Assembly (NCBI RefSeq): GCF_017355955.1
Contig: NZ_JAFFID010000001.1
Span: forward strand, 1,860,001 to 1,924,000
Direction: 5' to 3'
DNA length: 64,000 nt
From: Sabulibacter ruber
GTDB taxonomy: Bacteria; Bacteroidota; Bacteroidia; Cytophagales; Hymenobacteraceae
Positions 41,768-51,285 of this stretch are shown piece after piece. Under the pieces are notes generated by a model. The model was given only the letters and a program-made list of their open reading frames with translations, did no database searches and had not been told where the DNA came from. Within the stretch, counting starts at the first letter, position 1. Each line of letters starts with the position of its first letter. The position numbers were made by a program, and so were the translations under genes.

Positions 41768-44248
41768 ATGAAAAAGAACATAAGTGTCAACCTGCAAGGC
41801 ATGATCTTCCACGTGGAGGAAGACGGCTACGAGATGTTGAGCCAGTACCTTGCCGCCATAAAGACGTACTTCTCCACGTATGAGGGGCACGAAGAGATTG
41901 TGGCAGACATTGAATCCCGCATAGCGGAGATCTTCTTTTCTCGCCTGAACCCAGGCAAACAGGTCATCACCCGCGAAGACGTGCAGGCGCTCATCACCCA
42001 GATGGGTACCATCACCGACTTTGAAACCACGGTGGAACCAGAAGAAGAACCCGCTTCTGCCCATAGCCACAGCACTACACCTCCTCCTTTTGAGGCCACA
42101 ACCGGTACCCAGAAACGCCTGTACCGTGATGTAAACCGCAAAGTGATAGCAGGGGTAGCCGCCGGTATCGCGAACTATCTGCAGATAGACCCACTCTGGA
42201 TCAGACTGGCGTTTGTGTTCCTGGTGATTGGGGTTCCTTTTACGGGCGGTATCACCTTGTTTGGGGTTATCCTGTACGTCATCTGCTGGATTGCCTTGCC
42301 CAAAAATGAGGGCATGCCTGAGATACCGGTCAGAAAGCTGTTCAGAGACCCGGTAGACAAGAAACTGGGGGGCGTAGCCAGCGGGATAGGCCTCTACTTT
42401 GGCACCGATGTGGCCATCATTCGGTTACTTTTTCTGGTGTCGTTCTTTATGGGTGGGGTAGGCTTGTTTGCCTATATCATTCTCTGGATTGCCGTTCCTG
42501 AGGCCAAAACCATAACAGAGCGGGTGCAAATGCAGGGAAACCCCGTCACGCTCTCCAGTATAGAAGAATCGGTTAAAAACAGCTTGAACATGCAGGACGC
42601 TAACGGGCAGGAGAGCACCTTAGCCAAAGTCCTGTTGTTCCCGGTGCGTTTGGCTTCCCAGATCATCCAGACCTTGTCCAGGGTGCTGCGTCCAGTGCTT
42701 GGTGCCGTAGTGGTGCTGGTGCGGGTGTTTGCCGGCCTGCTCATGATGGTAGTGTCAGGAGCCTTTATGATTGCCTTGTTGGTTTCCCTGATGATTGGGT
42801 TAGGCGTCTTTGAGCAGCCTGAGTACTTCCAGATGGGCGACATCCCCGCCTCAGCGTTCTTCAATGCGGTTCCTTCCTGGTTGGTGTGGGCAGGTTTCTT
42901 CACCGGCATCATCCCTACCTTGCTTCTCTTCCTGTTAGGCGTTGGCTTGCTGGCAAAAAAGTTCTTCCTGAGACCAGCGGTAGGTTGGTCAATGCTGGGG
43001 ATTTGGTTGCTCTCAGTGGCCGCTTTGATCACCGGCATCACGCTCACCACCCGCTATTTCCAGGAGTCTGGTGAGTACGCGGCTGAGCAGAACTTCCCGG
43101 CCAACTATGACACCATGGTGTTCAACATCAGAGATACCTCGCACAGATACGCCCATGGCCGCATGAACGTCTCGCTGGAAGGCTATAACGGTACCGATAT
43201 CAGGGTTATCCAGACCTACAAATCAAAAGGTATCACCGAAGAAGACGCGATCAGAAACGCCCGCATGATTTCCTACAAAATGGTGCAGCAAGACTCTGTC
43301 ATCAGGTTTGACGATGCCTTTACCTTTAAACCGAGCGCCGTTTTCCGGGACCAGTACATGGACCTCAAGATCATGGTACCAAACGGGAAAAAACTGCGCT
43401 TCTCAGAAGGCTTTGCCGACCACTACTCATACCAGGTTACCAACGGCAGCTACTACTCAGAGGACGTGGCAAACAACACCTGGGAAATGAGAGAAGGCCG
43501 CCTGGTGTGCCTTACCTGCAGCGTGGTGGATACCACCGCCGGTGCTAACAGAACCAGACGCCCAGCCGGCGGCTTAGACGATGAGCTTGCCATCCTGGAC
43601 GATGATTACCGAGGCACCTCCAAAATCTACAACGTGCGTGACTTCACCGAGGTAGAGGCCGGAGGCGGGTACCACCTCAGAATTCGGCAGTCGTTCCGGC
43701 ACCACGTGCGGGTTACCGGCAGCAACAAGGAATTGGACAAACTGCAGATACGCGTACAGAACGGTGTGCTTAAAATTACCCGCGACCGCGAGTTCATGAG
43801 CTGGTGGGATTCTAACAGCAAGCCGGTGCTTATTGAAGTGGAAATGCCTGATCTGTCTCTGGTTGACCTGAGCGGAGCCGCCAAAGCCGAGATCATGGGG
43901 TTTGCCCCAGACAACTTCACCCTGAAGCAGTCCGGCGCCAGCGAAGTGGCCATCAACATCAGCACCGGTCGTCTGGAACTTAGCCTGAGCGGAGCCGCCA
44001 AAGCCGTGCTGAAAGGCCACGCCGATGACCTCTCGGTAAGCGGAAGCGGAGCCAGCGACGTTGACGCCTCTCGCCTGACTTCCCAACGCGCCCAAGTAGA
44101 CGTGAGCGGGGCCAGCGAAAGCGTGGTGAACGTGAAAGAACACCTTCGGGCCGAGGCCAGCGGAGCCAGCACCATTGAGTACTTAGGCGAGGTGCAGGAT
44201 GTAGACATGAACCAATCTGGCGGTTCCCACATCAGCCGCCGCCAATAA
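41768..44248 (+). CDS. Double PspC-domain membrane protein with C-terminal GIN (DUF2807) domain
   Basis: 826 residues. An N-terminal conserved segment (to about 85) begins MKKNISVNLQGMIFHVEEDGYEML. The first PspC domain (about 115-180) is RDVNRKVIAGVAAGIANYLQIDPLWIR, and the second (about 190-255) is RDPVDKKLGGVASGIGLYFGTDVAIIR. Four further helices lie at about 310-430. The C-terminal region (about 620-820) is a GIN or auto-transporter-adhesin-head domain with repeated SGAAKAE and SGASEV strands, a beta-helix outside the membrane. It is probably a membrane-stress protein (phage-shock-like) whose external head is exposed in the periplasm. Confidence 0.92.
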   Translation: MKKNISVNLQGMIFHVEEDGYEMLSQYLAAIKTYFSTYEGHEEIVADIESRIAEIFFSRLNPGKQVITREDVQALITQMGTITDFETTVEPEEEPASAHSHSTTPPPFEATTGTQKRLYRDVNRKVIAGVAAGIANYLQIDPLWIRLAFVFLVIGVPFTGGITLFGVILYVICWIALPKNEGMPEIPVRKLFRDPVDKKLGGVASGIGLYFGTDVAIIRLLFLVSFFMGGVGLFAYIILWIAVPEAKTITERVQMQGNPVTLSSIEESVKNSLNMQDANGQESTLAKVLLFPVRLASQIIQTLSRVLRPVLGAVVVLVRVFAGLLMMVVSGAFMIALLVSLMIGLGVFEQPEYFQMGDIPASAFFNAVPSWLVWAGFFTGIIPTLLLFLLGVGLLAKKFFLRPAVGWSMLGIWLLSVAALITGITLTTRYFQESGEYAAEQNFPANYDTMVFNIRDTSHRYAHGRMNVSLEGYNGTDIRVIQTYKSKGITEEDAIRNARMISYKMVQQDSVIRFDDAFTFKPSAVFRDQYMDLKIMVPNGKKLRFSEGFADHYSYQVTNGSYYSEDVANNTWEMREGRLVCLTCSVVDTTAGANRTRRPAGGLDDELAILDDDYRGTSKIYNVRDFTEVEAGGGYHLRIRQSFRHHVRVTGSNKELDKLQIRVQNGVLKITRDREFMSWWDSNSKPVLIEVEMPDLSLVDLSGAAKAEIMGFAPDNFTLKQSGASEVAINISTGRLELSLSGAAKAVLKGHADDLSVSGSGASDVDASRLTSQRAQVDVSGASESVVNVKEHLRAEASGASTIEYLGEVQDVDMNQSGGSHISRRQ

Positions 44249-44253
44249 AAACG

Positions 44254-44289
44254 GTTTCGGGCCTGTTTTTGGTAAAACAGGCCCGAAAC
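44254..44289 (+). terminator. Dispersed palindrome acting as terminator after the PspC gene
   Basis: GTTTCGGGCCTGTTTTTGG pairs with TAAAACAGGCCCGAAAC: a near-perfect stem starting 5 bases after the stop codon. Confidence 0.75.
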
Positions 44290-44468
44290 AAACGATGCCA
44301 AAGCGCTCTCTTTGTTGGATTTCTGAGAGATGCTTTTGTTCAGGGAGGACGCGCTGCTGGCAAAGTCCTCCTTTCTTTCCCCTCCCCTTCTAGCGCTGAA
44401 TTCCCTCCTTCCGTTCGGCCGTCCCTTCCTGAGAGTTGTTTATTGTTTTCCTCTCAATCCCTTTTCCC

Positions 44469-45269
44469 ATGAAAACAACCTTTACCACCGTGGCCAGCCT
44501 GGCGCTGCTCCTGTTTCTGGGCTCTTTTTCCCAAACCAAAGCCCAACCGCAACAAGACCCCAGCACCACAACCCTCCTCCACCTGGACAGCATTTTCTGG
44601 TCTACCTACAACCTCTGCGACCTTGCCACCATGGAAAACTTTGTAGCCGATGACCTGGAGTTTTTCCATGACAAAGGCGGCATCACTCTGGGCAAAGCCA
44701 ACTTCATCTCCAGCGTGGCGAACAACCTGTGCGGTAATGAGAACTTCAAAGTAAGAAGAGAAGCCGTTGCAGAAACCATCAAGGTGTTTCCCATGTACAA
44801 AGCGGGCGAACTGTACGGCGTTATCATCTCTGGCGATCACCTGTTCTACAACCAGCAAAAAGGCGAGCAAGAGTTTCTGGCCGGAGTTGCCAAATTCGCT
44901 AACCTGTGGCTGCTGCAAGACAACACCTGGAAAATGGCCCGGGTTTTCAGTTATGATCACGGCCCCGCTCCGTACCAGAACAGCAGAAAAGCCATCAGTT
45001 TGCCGGTGGGCATGTTAAGTCAGTTTATTGGGGAATACGACGGTCCTACCGCCGGCAGGCTGACCATCCAACAGGAAGACTCCGCGCTGATTTTGCTCAC
45101 CAACCACCAGAAAATAGCCCTTCACCCTGAAACTCAAAACCGGTTCTTCGCCAGGGAGCGTGATCTAACCTTCGAGTTCATCTCAGGCAACGGAAAAGCT
45201 GCTTCCAAAATGGTAGTAAGGGAGAACGGCAACGTGGTAGAGGAAGCGGTTCTGCACCAGAAAAAATAG
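44469..45269 (+). CDS. Secreted SnoaL/DUF4440-like protein with C-terminal DUF3471-like domain
   Basis: 266 residues from the ATG at 44469 (MKTTFTTVASLALLLFLGSFSQTKAQ, a signal peptide). The NTF2-like domain (about 35-150) is recognised by LLHLDSIFWSTYNLCDLATMENFVADDLEFFHDKGG and the ending LWLLQDNTWKMARVFSYDHG. The last 80 residues (LSQFIGEYDGPTAGRLTIQQEDSALIL) resemble the small beta domain (DUF3471) found after beta-lactamase-like proteins. The function is unknown, probably a periplasmic binding or enzyme-like fold. Confidence 0.75.
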   Translation: MKTTFTTVASLALLLFLGSFSQTKAQPQQDPSTTTLLHLDSIFWSTYNLCDLATMENFVADDLEFFHDKGGITLGKANFISSVANNLCGNENFKVRREAVAETIKVFPMYKAGELYGVIISGDHLFYNQQKGEQEFLAGVAKFANLWLLQDNTWKMARVFSYDHGPAPYQNSRKAISLPVGMLSQFIGEYDGPTAGRLTIQQEDSALILLTNHQKIALHPETQNRFFARERDLTFEFISGNGKAASKMVVRENGNVVEEAVLHQKK

Positions 45270-45340
45270 CCCAGCTTTATAAGATGTTCGCCTCAGCTCA
45301 GGCAGCATCATCAATCTATTCTAAGCTAAACTTTCAATAA

Positions 45341-45380
45341 CCGTTTAGGGGCTGTTTTCACCAAAACTGTCTTTAAACAG
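45341..45380. repeat. Dispersed palindrome copy
   Basis: CCGTTTAGGGGCTGTTTTCA with a right half ending GTCTTTAAACAG. It lies between two genes of the same direction. Confidence 0.65.
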
Positions 45381-45437
45381 AACGGCAGGCGCATGCCCAA
45401 TCTGTCCTTTGAATCAGTAAGAACCTTCCATAAAACT

Positions 45438-46325
45438 ATGAAAACTTTCATCCAGAAATCCATTGTCTTATTTTTTGCATCAATGCCTTTCCTGGGCTTC
45501 AGCCAAACCGTAAACCAGTCCTCCTGCGACACCAAATTGCTTTCCTACAAAAACTGGAAAGAAACCCCAAAAACGCAGTGGAGCCTGACTTTGCAAGGTC
45601 CATCGGGCGGAAGCCTCCAGTACATCGGCGCCAGCCACAGCACAGACCCTACCCACGTACAGTTCGCCCAGATCAAACAGTCCTGGAACACACTGAAACC
45701 CACCCTCGCCTTTTTTGAAGGTCCCAACCGAGGCGTTGCCGCCACCGAGGAAGAAACCATCAAACAATTAGGAGAATCTGGCTACGTGCGTTTCCTGGCT
45801 CAGGCCGACGGAGTCAAAACCATGACGCTGGAAATGTCACCGCAGGAAGAGATAGACAAACTTGTACAATCTGGAAAGTTCAGCAAGGAGCAGATCAAGC
45901 TGTTCTTTGTGCTGCGCGAAGCCAGCCGGTTGCGCGAACGCAAGGGCCTGAACGAGGAACAGCTGAAAACCGCCATCGACCAGTTGCTGCAGAAAGCCAA
46001 CACCATGATCAAAGGTTTTGACGAAGTGATACCAGACATTGCCGCTTTGCAGGTGGCCTACCAGAAACACTGGACCGCCCCGGCCAACTGGTGGGAAGCC
46101 CCTACCGCCTGGTTTGACCCACTAGGAGACAGCCAGAAAACCGGCGGCAAATTCACCAACGACATCAACCGCCAGAGCAGTGAGAACCGAAACGCCCACA
46201 TGTACCGGCTGCTGTCTGAGGCGGTACTCAGAGGCGAGCGGGTGCTGGCCGTAGTAGGCAGAAACCACGTGCCCATGCAAGCCGAAGCCATCAAATGCGC
46301 CGTCAACGCCGTAGCGAAAAAGTAA
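45438..46325 (+). CDS. TIKI/TraB-like secreted protein
   Basis: 295 residues from the ATG at 45438 (signal peptide MKTFIQKSIVLFFASMPFLGFSQ). Scattered motifs fit the TIKI/TraB/EreA superfamily: YIGASHSTDP (GxxH, near 65), LAFFEGPNRG (Glu, near 95), an Arg in NRNAHMYRLL and LAVVGRNHVPM (GxxH, near the end). The superfamily includes metal-dependent proteases and esterases. The usual GGGHLVG ending is VVGRNHVP here. The gene stands alone and ends at a large terminator. The assignment is by motif order only. Confidence 0.55.
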   Translation: MKTFIQKSIVLFFASMPFLGFSQTVNQSSCDTKLLSYKNWKETPKTQWSLTLQGPSGGSLQYIGASHSTDPTHVQFAQIKQSWNTLKPTLAFFEGPNRGVAATEEETIKQLGESGYVRFLAQADGVKTMTLEMSPQEEIDKLVQSGKFSKEQIKLFFVLREASRLRERKGLNEEQLKTAIDQLLQKANTMIKGFDEVIPDIAALQVAYQKHWTAPANWWEAPTAWFDPLGDSQKTGGKFTNDINRQSSENRNAHMYRLLSEAVLRGERVLAVVGRNHVPMQAEAIKCAVNAVAKK

Positions 46326-46389
46326 AACTGAGAGCGCCGTTTTGGGCCTTCTTTCTTGAAAAGGACTCCAAAACGGCGCTCTCAGTTTT
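46324..46389. terminator. Bidirectional terminator, 22-bp stem
   Basis: Arms 46324-46345 and 46368-46389 pair exactly. The inner sequence TTTTGGGCCTTCTTTCTTG is a variant of the dispersed palindrome. It lies between convergent genes. Confidence 0.85.
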
Positions 46390-46409
46390 TATCTTATCTA
46401 ATCTGAACG

Positions 46410-47834
46410 TCAGGATTCTACCGGCTGCAATCCCAGCTTTTTCCCCTGCGCCAGCAGGAACGCAAAGGCCTCGTCGTACTCGTTCCGGATCTCACCTTCC
46501 AGGATGGCCTCGGTGATGGCGTTCTTCAGGATGCCCACTTCCTTGGATGGTGAAATCCCGAAGGTCTGCATGATCAGGTCGCCGGAGATGACCGGCTGGA
46601 AGTTACGCAGTTGGTCCTTCTCCTCTACCTCGCGCAGTTTCTGCTCTACTTTTTCAAAATTCTGCAGATACCGCTTCACCTTGTCGTGGTTCTTGGAGGT
46701 GATATCGGCTTTGCAGAGTTGCATGAGCAAATCAATGTCATCGCCGGCCTCAAACAGGAGCCTGCGCACCGCAGAATCTGTCACTGTTTCCTTCACCAGC
46801 GCAATGGGGCGCAAGTGCAGCTTCACCAGTTTCTGCACCTGTTTCATGTGCTCGTTGAGGGGCAGGCGCAGATCGGCGAAGATTTTGGGCACCTGGCGGG
46901 CACCGCGGTCCTCGTGGCCGTGAAAAGTCCAGCCCACTTTATCGTTGTAGCGTTTGGTTTCGGGTTTGGCGATGTCGTGCAGAATGGCGGCCCAGCGGAG
47001 CCAGAGGTCATCCGAGACTTCGGCCACATTATCCAGCACCTGCAGCGTGTGGTAAAAATTGTCTTTGTGCGAATTCTTGTTAATGGTCTCCACGCCGTGC
47101 AGCTTCACCATCTTGGGGAAAATGAGGTGCAGCAGCCCGCACTGGAACAACAACTTGAACCCGTAAGAAGGCTTTTTAGACAGGATGATTTTGTTTAGCT
47201 CGTCCGTGATCCGCTCCTGCGACACAATCTTAATGCGCTCCTTGTTCTCGGCAATAGCATCAAAGGTATCGGGGTCAATATCAAAGTTCAGCTGCGAGGC
47301 AAAGCGCACGGCCCGCATCATGCGCAAAGGGTCATCTGAGAACGTGATGCCCGGCTCCAGCGGCGTTTTGATGTTCTTGCGGCGCAGGTCTTTCATGCCA
47401 TCGAACCGGTCAATGAGCTGCCCGTAGGTGTCCTCATTGAGGCTGATGCCCATGGCGTTGATGGTGAAATCGCGGCGGTTGAGGTCATCTTCCAGCGTAC
47501 CCTGCTCCACCTCGGGCTTGCGCGAGTCTGAGCGGTATGATTCCTTGCGGGCGCCCACAAATTCCACTTCCCAGCCATCATCGGTCTTCAACATGGCCGT
47601 TCCGAAGTTCTTAAACACGGCCACTTTGGGCTTGTTGGGCAGTTTGCTGGCCACACGTTGCGCCAGTTCAATGCCGTTGCCAATGCAGACCACGTCAATG
47701 TCTTTGCTGGGCCGTTTTAAAACCAGATCCCGCACAAAACCGCCAATCACGTAGGCTTGCGTATTCAGTTCACGGGCCGATTCGGCTACCAGGGAGAAAA
47801 CTTTACGGTCTGGAAGGATGATATCAGTGGTCAT
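46410..47834 (-). CDS. cca: CCA-adding tRNA nucleotidyltransferase with HD domain
   Basis: 474 residues. The nucleotidyltransferase head has VIGGFVRDLVLKRPSKDIDVVCIG (the two catalytic Asp in DID) and RRDFTINAMGISL. The neck-body part has EPGITFSDDPLRMMRAVRFASQL. The HD domain lies at about 255-370 (LRWAAILHDIAKPETK, with GHEDRGARQVPKIFADLRLP). It adds or repairs CCA at tRNA 3' ends. This is needed here because the tRNA-Lys genes lack encoded CCA. The class II type with HD is usual in Bacteroidota. Confidence 0.95.
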   Translation of the reverse strand: MTTDIILPDRKVFSLVAESARELNTQAYVIGGFVRDLVLKRPSKDIDVVCIGNGIELAQRVASKLPNKPKVAVFKNFGTAMLKTDDGWEVEFVGARKESYRSDSRKPEVEQGTLEDDLNRRDFTINAMGISLNEDTYGQLIDRFDGMKDLRRKNIKTPLEPGITFSDDPLRMMRAVRFASQLNFDIDPDTFDAIAENKERIKIVSQERITDELNKIILSKKPSYGFKLLFQCGLLHLIFPKMVKLHGVETINKNSHKDNFYHTLQVLDNVAEVSDDLWLRWAAILHDIAKPETKRYNDKVGWTFHGHEDRGARQVPKIFADLRLPLNEHMKQVQKLVKLHLRPIALVKETVTDSAVRRLLFEAGDDIDLLMQLCKADITSKNHDKVKRYLQNFEKVEQKLREVEEKDQLRNFQPVISGDLIMQTFGISPSKEVGILKNAITEAILEGEIRNEYDEAFAFLLAQGKKLGLQPVES

Positions 47835-47943
47835 AAGCTACAGCGCATCAACAGTTTCTATACGCAATACCTTCTTGAGAAGGACTACAGCAGAAACCGG
47901 GCTGCAAAGGTAACGGAACCTCAAGCCTTTGGCAAACCCAAGT

Positions 47944-47993
47944 CTTTCCTGTTTTAAAGCCGATTTACCCAAAACTGCCTTAAAACAGGAAAG
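47944..47993. repeat. Dispersed palindrome copy with extended stem
   Basis: CTTTCCTGTTTTAA and TTAAAACAGGAAAG form a 14-bp outer stem; GCCGATTTACCCAAAACTGC lies between. It sits between cca (divergent side) and the stop of the delta-60 gene. Confidence 0.75.
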
Positions 47994-48029
47994 TGCTTTC
48001 CGGTTCACCTGGTGGATGGCTTGCTCTCG

Positions 48030-50888
48030 TTATTGGATCACCAGCCGGTGCTTGGTTAAACCCTTAGAGGTGTGAAGCTGCAGAATGTATAAACCCGCCC
48101 CCAGTTTTGGCAGCGCCATACGCTCCTGCAACCGTTTGCCCCTGACAGGCAATTCCTGATTCCACACCTGTTTCCCAGAACTGGCAAAAATCTGCACCCG
48201 CACCGAGGTACCTTCCAGGTCAGGTGCCGTGAGGAAGAACTCCCCGGCATTGGGATTAGGATACAGGTTCACCTCTGCCACCGGCGTCTCTCCAGGGATG
48301 GAAGTAACCGTGACGGTGGCCTTGTTGCTGTACTTAGAGAAAAGGGAGCCTTTCTTTGCCCTTACCCGGTACACATACGTAGCCGCTTTTTGCAGGCCCG
48401 CATGGCTGTAGGAAGTCGCATTCAGGGGCGTGGTGGTCAGTAATTTGAAAGGACCGTTCTCAGAAGCAGCCACTTCCACTTCATAGCCTGTTTCATCGGA
48501 GGCTACATCGGTCCAGCTCAAGGTCACTTGTGTAGAAGCACTGGCCGAGGCAGTAAGATTTACCGGTGAGGCAGGCAATACCGGGGCCGGCGATGCTCCA
48601 AAGATCAGTTTTTGTACCTGCTGCAGCGTTGGGGTCACATAAGACACATTCGTTTTCTTCAGAAGGATCTCCTGGTTGGGCGTGTACACAATGCCGTTCA
48701 CAAACGCTTCTGGTGACAGGTGCGCGTCAAAGTCTGGCACTACGGCTCCCTGCGGGTCCAGTTTGATCAAGTGGTTTCTATTCACCCCGTTCACCGCGGT
48801 GAAATAACCGCCTAGCAGCACCGAGTTGTCAGGCAAAGGGGCAATGCTGGTGAGCGCCTGAGAGGAGTTGGCTACCCCTACCTGGTAGTTTGCCTCCAGC
48901 ACGCCTTCAGAAGAATACCGGTACAACCGATAGCCCCCCGAATTCCTGAATTTACCTGTTACCAGAATTTTCGCGTCGGGCTGGATAGCCAGGTTGGTAT
49001 GGGCGTCATACACCTGGTCATCTAACTGAAAGGTTTGGTCTAAGGAACCATCTGCGTTCAACCGGAAGATGTTCTTACTGGCTATGGGCTTGTTCATTTC
49101 ATCCTTGAACACAATCAAACCCCGAATAAGGAGCTTTCCTTCTGTGCCGGGAGCGGGCAACATCTGGACTACACTTCTGGCTTCGCCTGCGTTGAATTCA
49201 AACTCTTCGTCTACGGTGCCATTTGCATTCAACCTTACGTAAGCCGGCCTGCTCACCCCACGTATGTTTTCAAAGAACCCGTACATGACAATCTTTTGGG
49301 AAGGCAACACCACCACTGCGCCAATAGTGGGAGCTTTCTCAAGGTTCTGGTTGATACCAGCGTTGAAAGAAGGATCAACCGTTCCGTCTGGCTTCAAGCG
49401 GACCAGGCCTTTATGACTAGCCCCGTTTACGGTAGTGAAGTTACCGGCAACTAAGATGCTCTGATTGGCCTGCAGGGCCACCGCACTGATGACCGTGTTA
49501 GGGGAGCCACCAAACGTGGGAGCAAATTCCTGGTCCAAAGCTCCGCTGGGCAGGATGCGGGCTAAGCCATCGCGTTTTATCCCAGCCACCTTGCTGAAGG
49601 TCCCGTACAGCAACAAACTTCCGTCTGCCTGCCTGAGAAAATTGGTGCTGGCCTCGTGGTGAACCTCCGTCTGGAACGAAACATCTTCTGCTCCATTGCC
49701 GGTAAACCGCAGCAGATGAACATATTCTCCTGTCTGTGATTTGGTCAGGTTACCAGCCAGCAGGAATTTCTGATCAGCTAAATTCACCAGAGAAGTGATA
49801 CCGGTAGCCGCCTTATTGAAGGTAAAACTTTGGTCTACCTGGCCGGTGGAGGTCAGCTTTAAAACCGGGTTACTTACGGCCTGGTCATTGATATATTTGA
49901 AAGTACCCCCTACCAGGATATTGCCATCTGGCAGCAGGGACATGGCGTACAAATAATTGTGATGAAAATTGCTGTATTCCCTGATCAACGGGAAACTGGC
50001 GTCTACACTTCCGTTAACATTGAGCCTGCCCAGAATATAATCGTACTCTGAGTCATCCAGGAGCAAAGGCCTCAGCAAAAACTTCCCGTCGGGCTGAACG
50101 GTAATGGATTTCACCACCCCACTCATCACGTTGGAAGAAAAGGTTTGGTCCAGATCACCATTGGTCTTTATCCGGATTAGCCCCGGATCGTCATACTTCA
50201 CAAAAGTACCCGATACCAGAATGCCCTTCCCTTTTTGCTCGGCAAGCGTCATCACGTAATACTCAGGGTCTAACCTCGGCACTTCGGGCAGCCCAAAGTT
50301 GAAAGAGGTATCCAGCGAGCCGTTGCTATGGTAGCGGATGATTCCTTTGCGCGCTGCTCCTTTTGCCTTTACAGAGCCTCCTACCAGAATCTTGCCGTCC
50401 TCCTGCACCAGAATGGTGGTGAGAAAGTACCCATTATCTGCCGCTTCCAGTTCAATCTGGAACCCCTGTTCTGGGCTTCCGTCTTCCTCCAGGCGCATAA
50501 TGACATACTTCACCTGCCCATCTTCCTTCTCTAAAGCGCCACCCAGCAATAATTTACCGTCGGGCTGTCCGGCCACGGCGTCTACCCTGAACTTGCTGAT
50601 ATCGGCGGAGAAGCTATGGTCCAGGCTGCCGTCTGCGTGCAGGCGAGCTATCCTTATTTTAGGGCTCCCGTTGACTACCGTGAAATTCCCCTGAAGCAGC
50701 ACTTTGCCATCGGGTAGCTTGGTCATGGAAGACACGGTGCTGTTGGTGAGGATCTGGGGTAACTGGAAAGATTGGTCTATTACCTGGGCTTTGGCCGCGA
50801 ACGAAAAAATGAGCAGGAAAAACGCCGTAGCAAGACACAACAGGTCATACTTAGCGGCTGGGTTAGGGGAAGAAAGTAGGAGCGGCAT
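48030..50888 (-). CDS. Delta-60 repeat protein with fibronectin III and T9SS sorting domain
   Basis: About 952 residues from the ATG at 50888; an in-frame TTG lies at 50906. A signal peptide (ATAFFLLIFSFAAKAQ) is followed by roughly twelve delta-60 repeats of the type LPDGKILVGG.F......I.RLN.DGS.D.SF. A fibronectin III domain lies at about 775-860 (PVNLTASASASTQVTLSWTDVASDETGYEVE). The C-terminal sorting domain (NLYPNPNAGEFFLTA to HRLVIQ) marks it as cargo of the type IX system, whose PorU and PorV are encoded 7-12 kb to the left. It is a surface or secreted beta-propeller-like protein; the function is unknown. Confidence 0.9.
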   Translation of the reverse strand: MPLLLSSPNPAAKYDLLCLATAFFLLIFSFAAKAQVIDQSFQLPQILTNSTVSSMTKLPDGKVLLQGNFTVVNGSPKIRIARLHADGSLDHSFSADISKFRVDAVAGQPDGKLLLGGALEKEDGQVKYVIMRLEEDGSPEQGFQIELEAADNGYFLTTILVQEDGKILVGGSVKAKGAARKGIIRYHSNGSLDTSFNFGLPEVPRLDPEYYVMTLAEQKGKGILVSGTFVKYDDPGLIRIKTNGDLDQTFSSNVMSGVVKSITVQPDGKFLLRPLLLDDSEYDYILGRLNVNGSVDASFPLIREYSNFHHNYLYAMSLLPDGNILVGGTFKYINDQAVSNPVLKLTSTGQVDQSFTFNKAATGITSLVNLADQKFLLAGNLTKSQTGEYVHLLRFTGNGAEDVSFQTEVHHEASTNFLRQADGSLLLYGTFSKVAGIKRDGLARILPSGALDQEFAPTFGGSPNTVISAVALQANQSILVAGNFTTVNGASHKGLVRLKPDGTVDPSFNAGINQNLEKAPTIGAVVVLPSQKIVMYGFFENIRGVSRPAYVRLNANGTVDEEFEFNAGEARSVVQMLPAPGTEGKLLIRGLIVFKDEMNKPIASKNIFRLNADGSLDQTFQLDDQVYDAHTNLAIQPDAKILVTGKFRNSGGYRLYRYSSEGVLEANYQVGVANSSQALTSIAPLPDNSVLLGGYFTAVNGVNRNHLIKLDPQGAVVPDFDAHLSPEAFVNGIVYTPNQEILLKKTNVSYVTPTLQQVQKLIFGASPAPVLPASPVNLTASASASTQVTLSWTDVASDETGYEVEVAASENGPFKLLTTTPLNATSYSHAGLQKAATYVYRVRAKKGSLFSKYSNKATVTVTSIPGETPVAEVNLYPNPNAGEFFLTAPDLEGTSVRVQIFASSGKQVWNQELPVRGKRLQERMALPKLGAGLYILQLHTSKGLTKHRLVIQ

Positions 50889-50995
50889 AACATTCAATTC
50901 TATCAATATAGATAGGACTGAAATGGAGCCGCCTTCCCCTATGAAGCAAGGGATGAATATTCAGGTTCAGGCTGTAGAAGAGTAGGTTGCTTTTT

Positions 50996-51037
50996 CCGGT
51001 TTTAGGACTGTTTCTGTAAAAACAGCCCTAAAACCGG
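50996..51037. repeat. Dispersed palindrome, well-preserved copy
   Basis: CCGGTTTTAGGACTGTTTCTG pairs with TAAAAACAGCCCTAAAACCGG, with one mismatch in the stem. Confidence 0.8.
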
Positions 51038-51232
51038 GTGAACTTAGAAGCATGGGCTTTTCCGGAAGGCTCAACAGAGACCATTTACCTAATTCTCACC
51101 TGGTATCCTCCAGGAAAGCAGGAAAGGCTGCCCATGCTACTTCTCAGTGGATACCTAACCCAGTTCCTTCTACCCTTCCTGGCAACCTGCTTGAGGTTTA
51201 CTTCAGAAGCCTTTTAGCTTGGCAAGCTGGTT

Positions 51233-51272
51233 CCTGTTTTAAAGCGGGTTTCTGAAAAACAGCCTTAAAACG
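51233..51272. repeat. Dispersed palindrome copy after methylmalonyl-CoA epimerase
   Basis: CCTGTTTTAAAGCGGGTTTC and a right half AGCCTTAAAACG. It lies 14 bases beyond the epimerase stop (minus strand). Confidence 0.65.
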
Positions 51273-51285
51273 CCTAAAAAGGTAT

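Larger units (their letters stand above)
50889..51285. other. Gap without gene, holding two dispersed palindromes
   Basis: Apart from the palindromes at 50996-51037 and 51233-51272 I see no gene; the 67-codon frame at 51052-51255 has no protein-like features. The promoter of the delta-60 gene should lie at the left end. Confidence 0.5.

Noticed and set aside
43574..44301. Minus-strand frames over the GIN domain
   Set aside because: Shadows caused by the repeated Ser-Gly-Ala codons of the PspC/GIN gene.
51052..51255. 67-codon frame between the delta-60 and epimerase genes
   Set aside because: No protein-like features, and it lies between palindromes in an intergenic gap.
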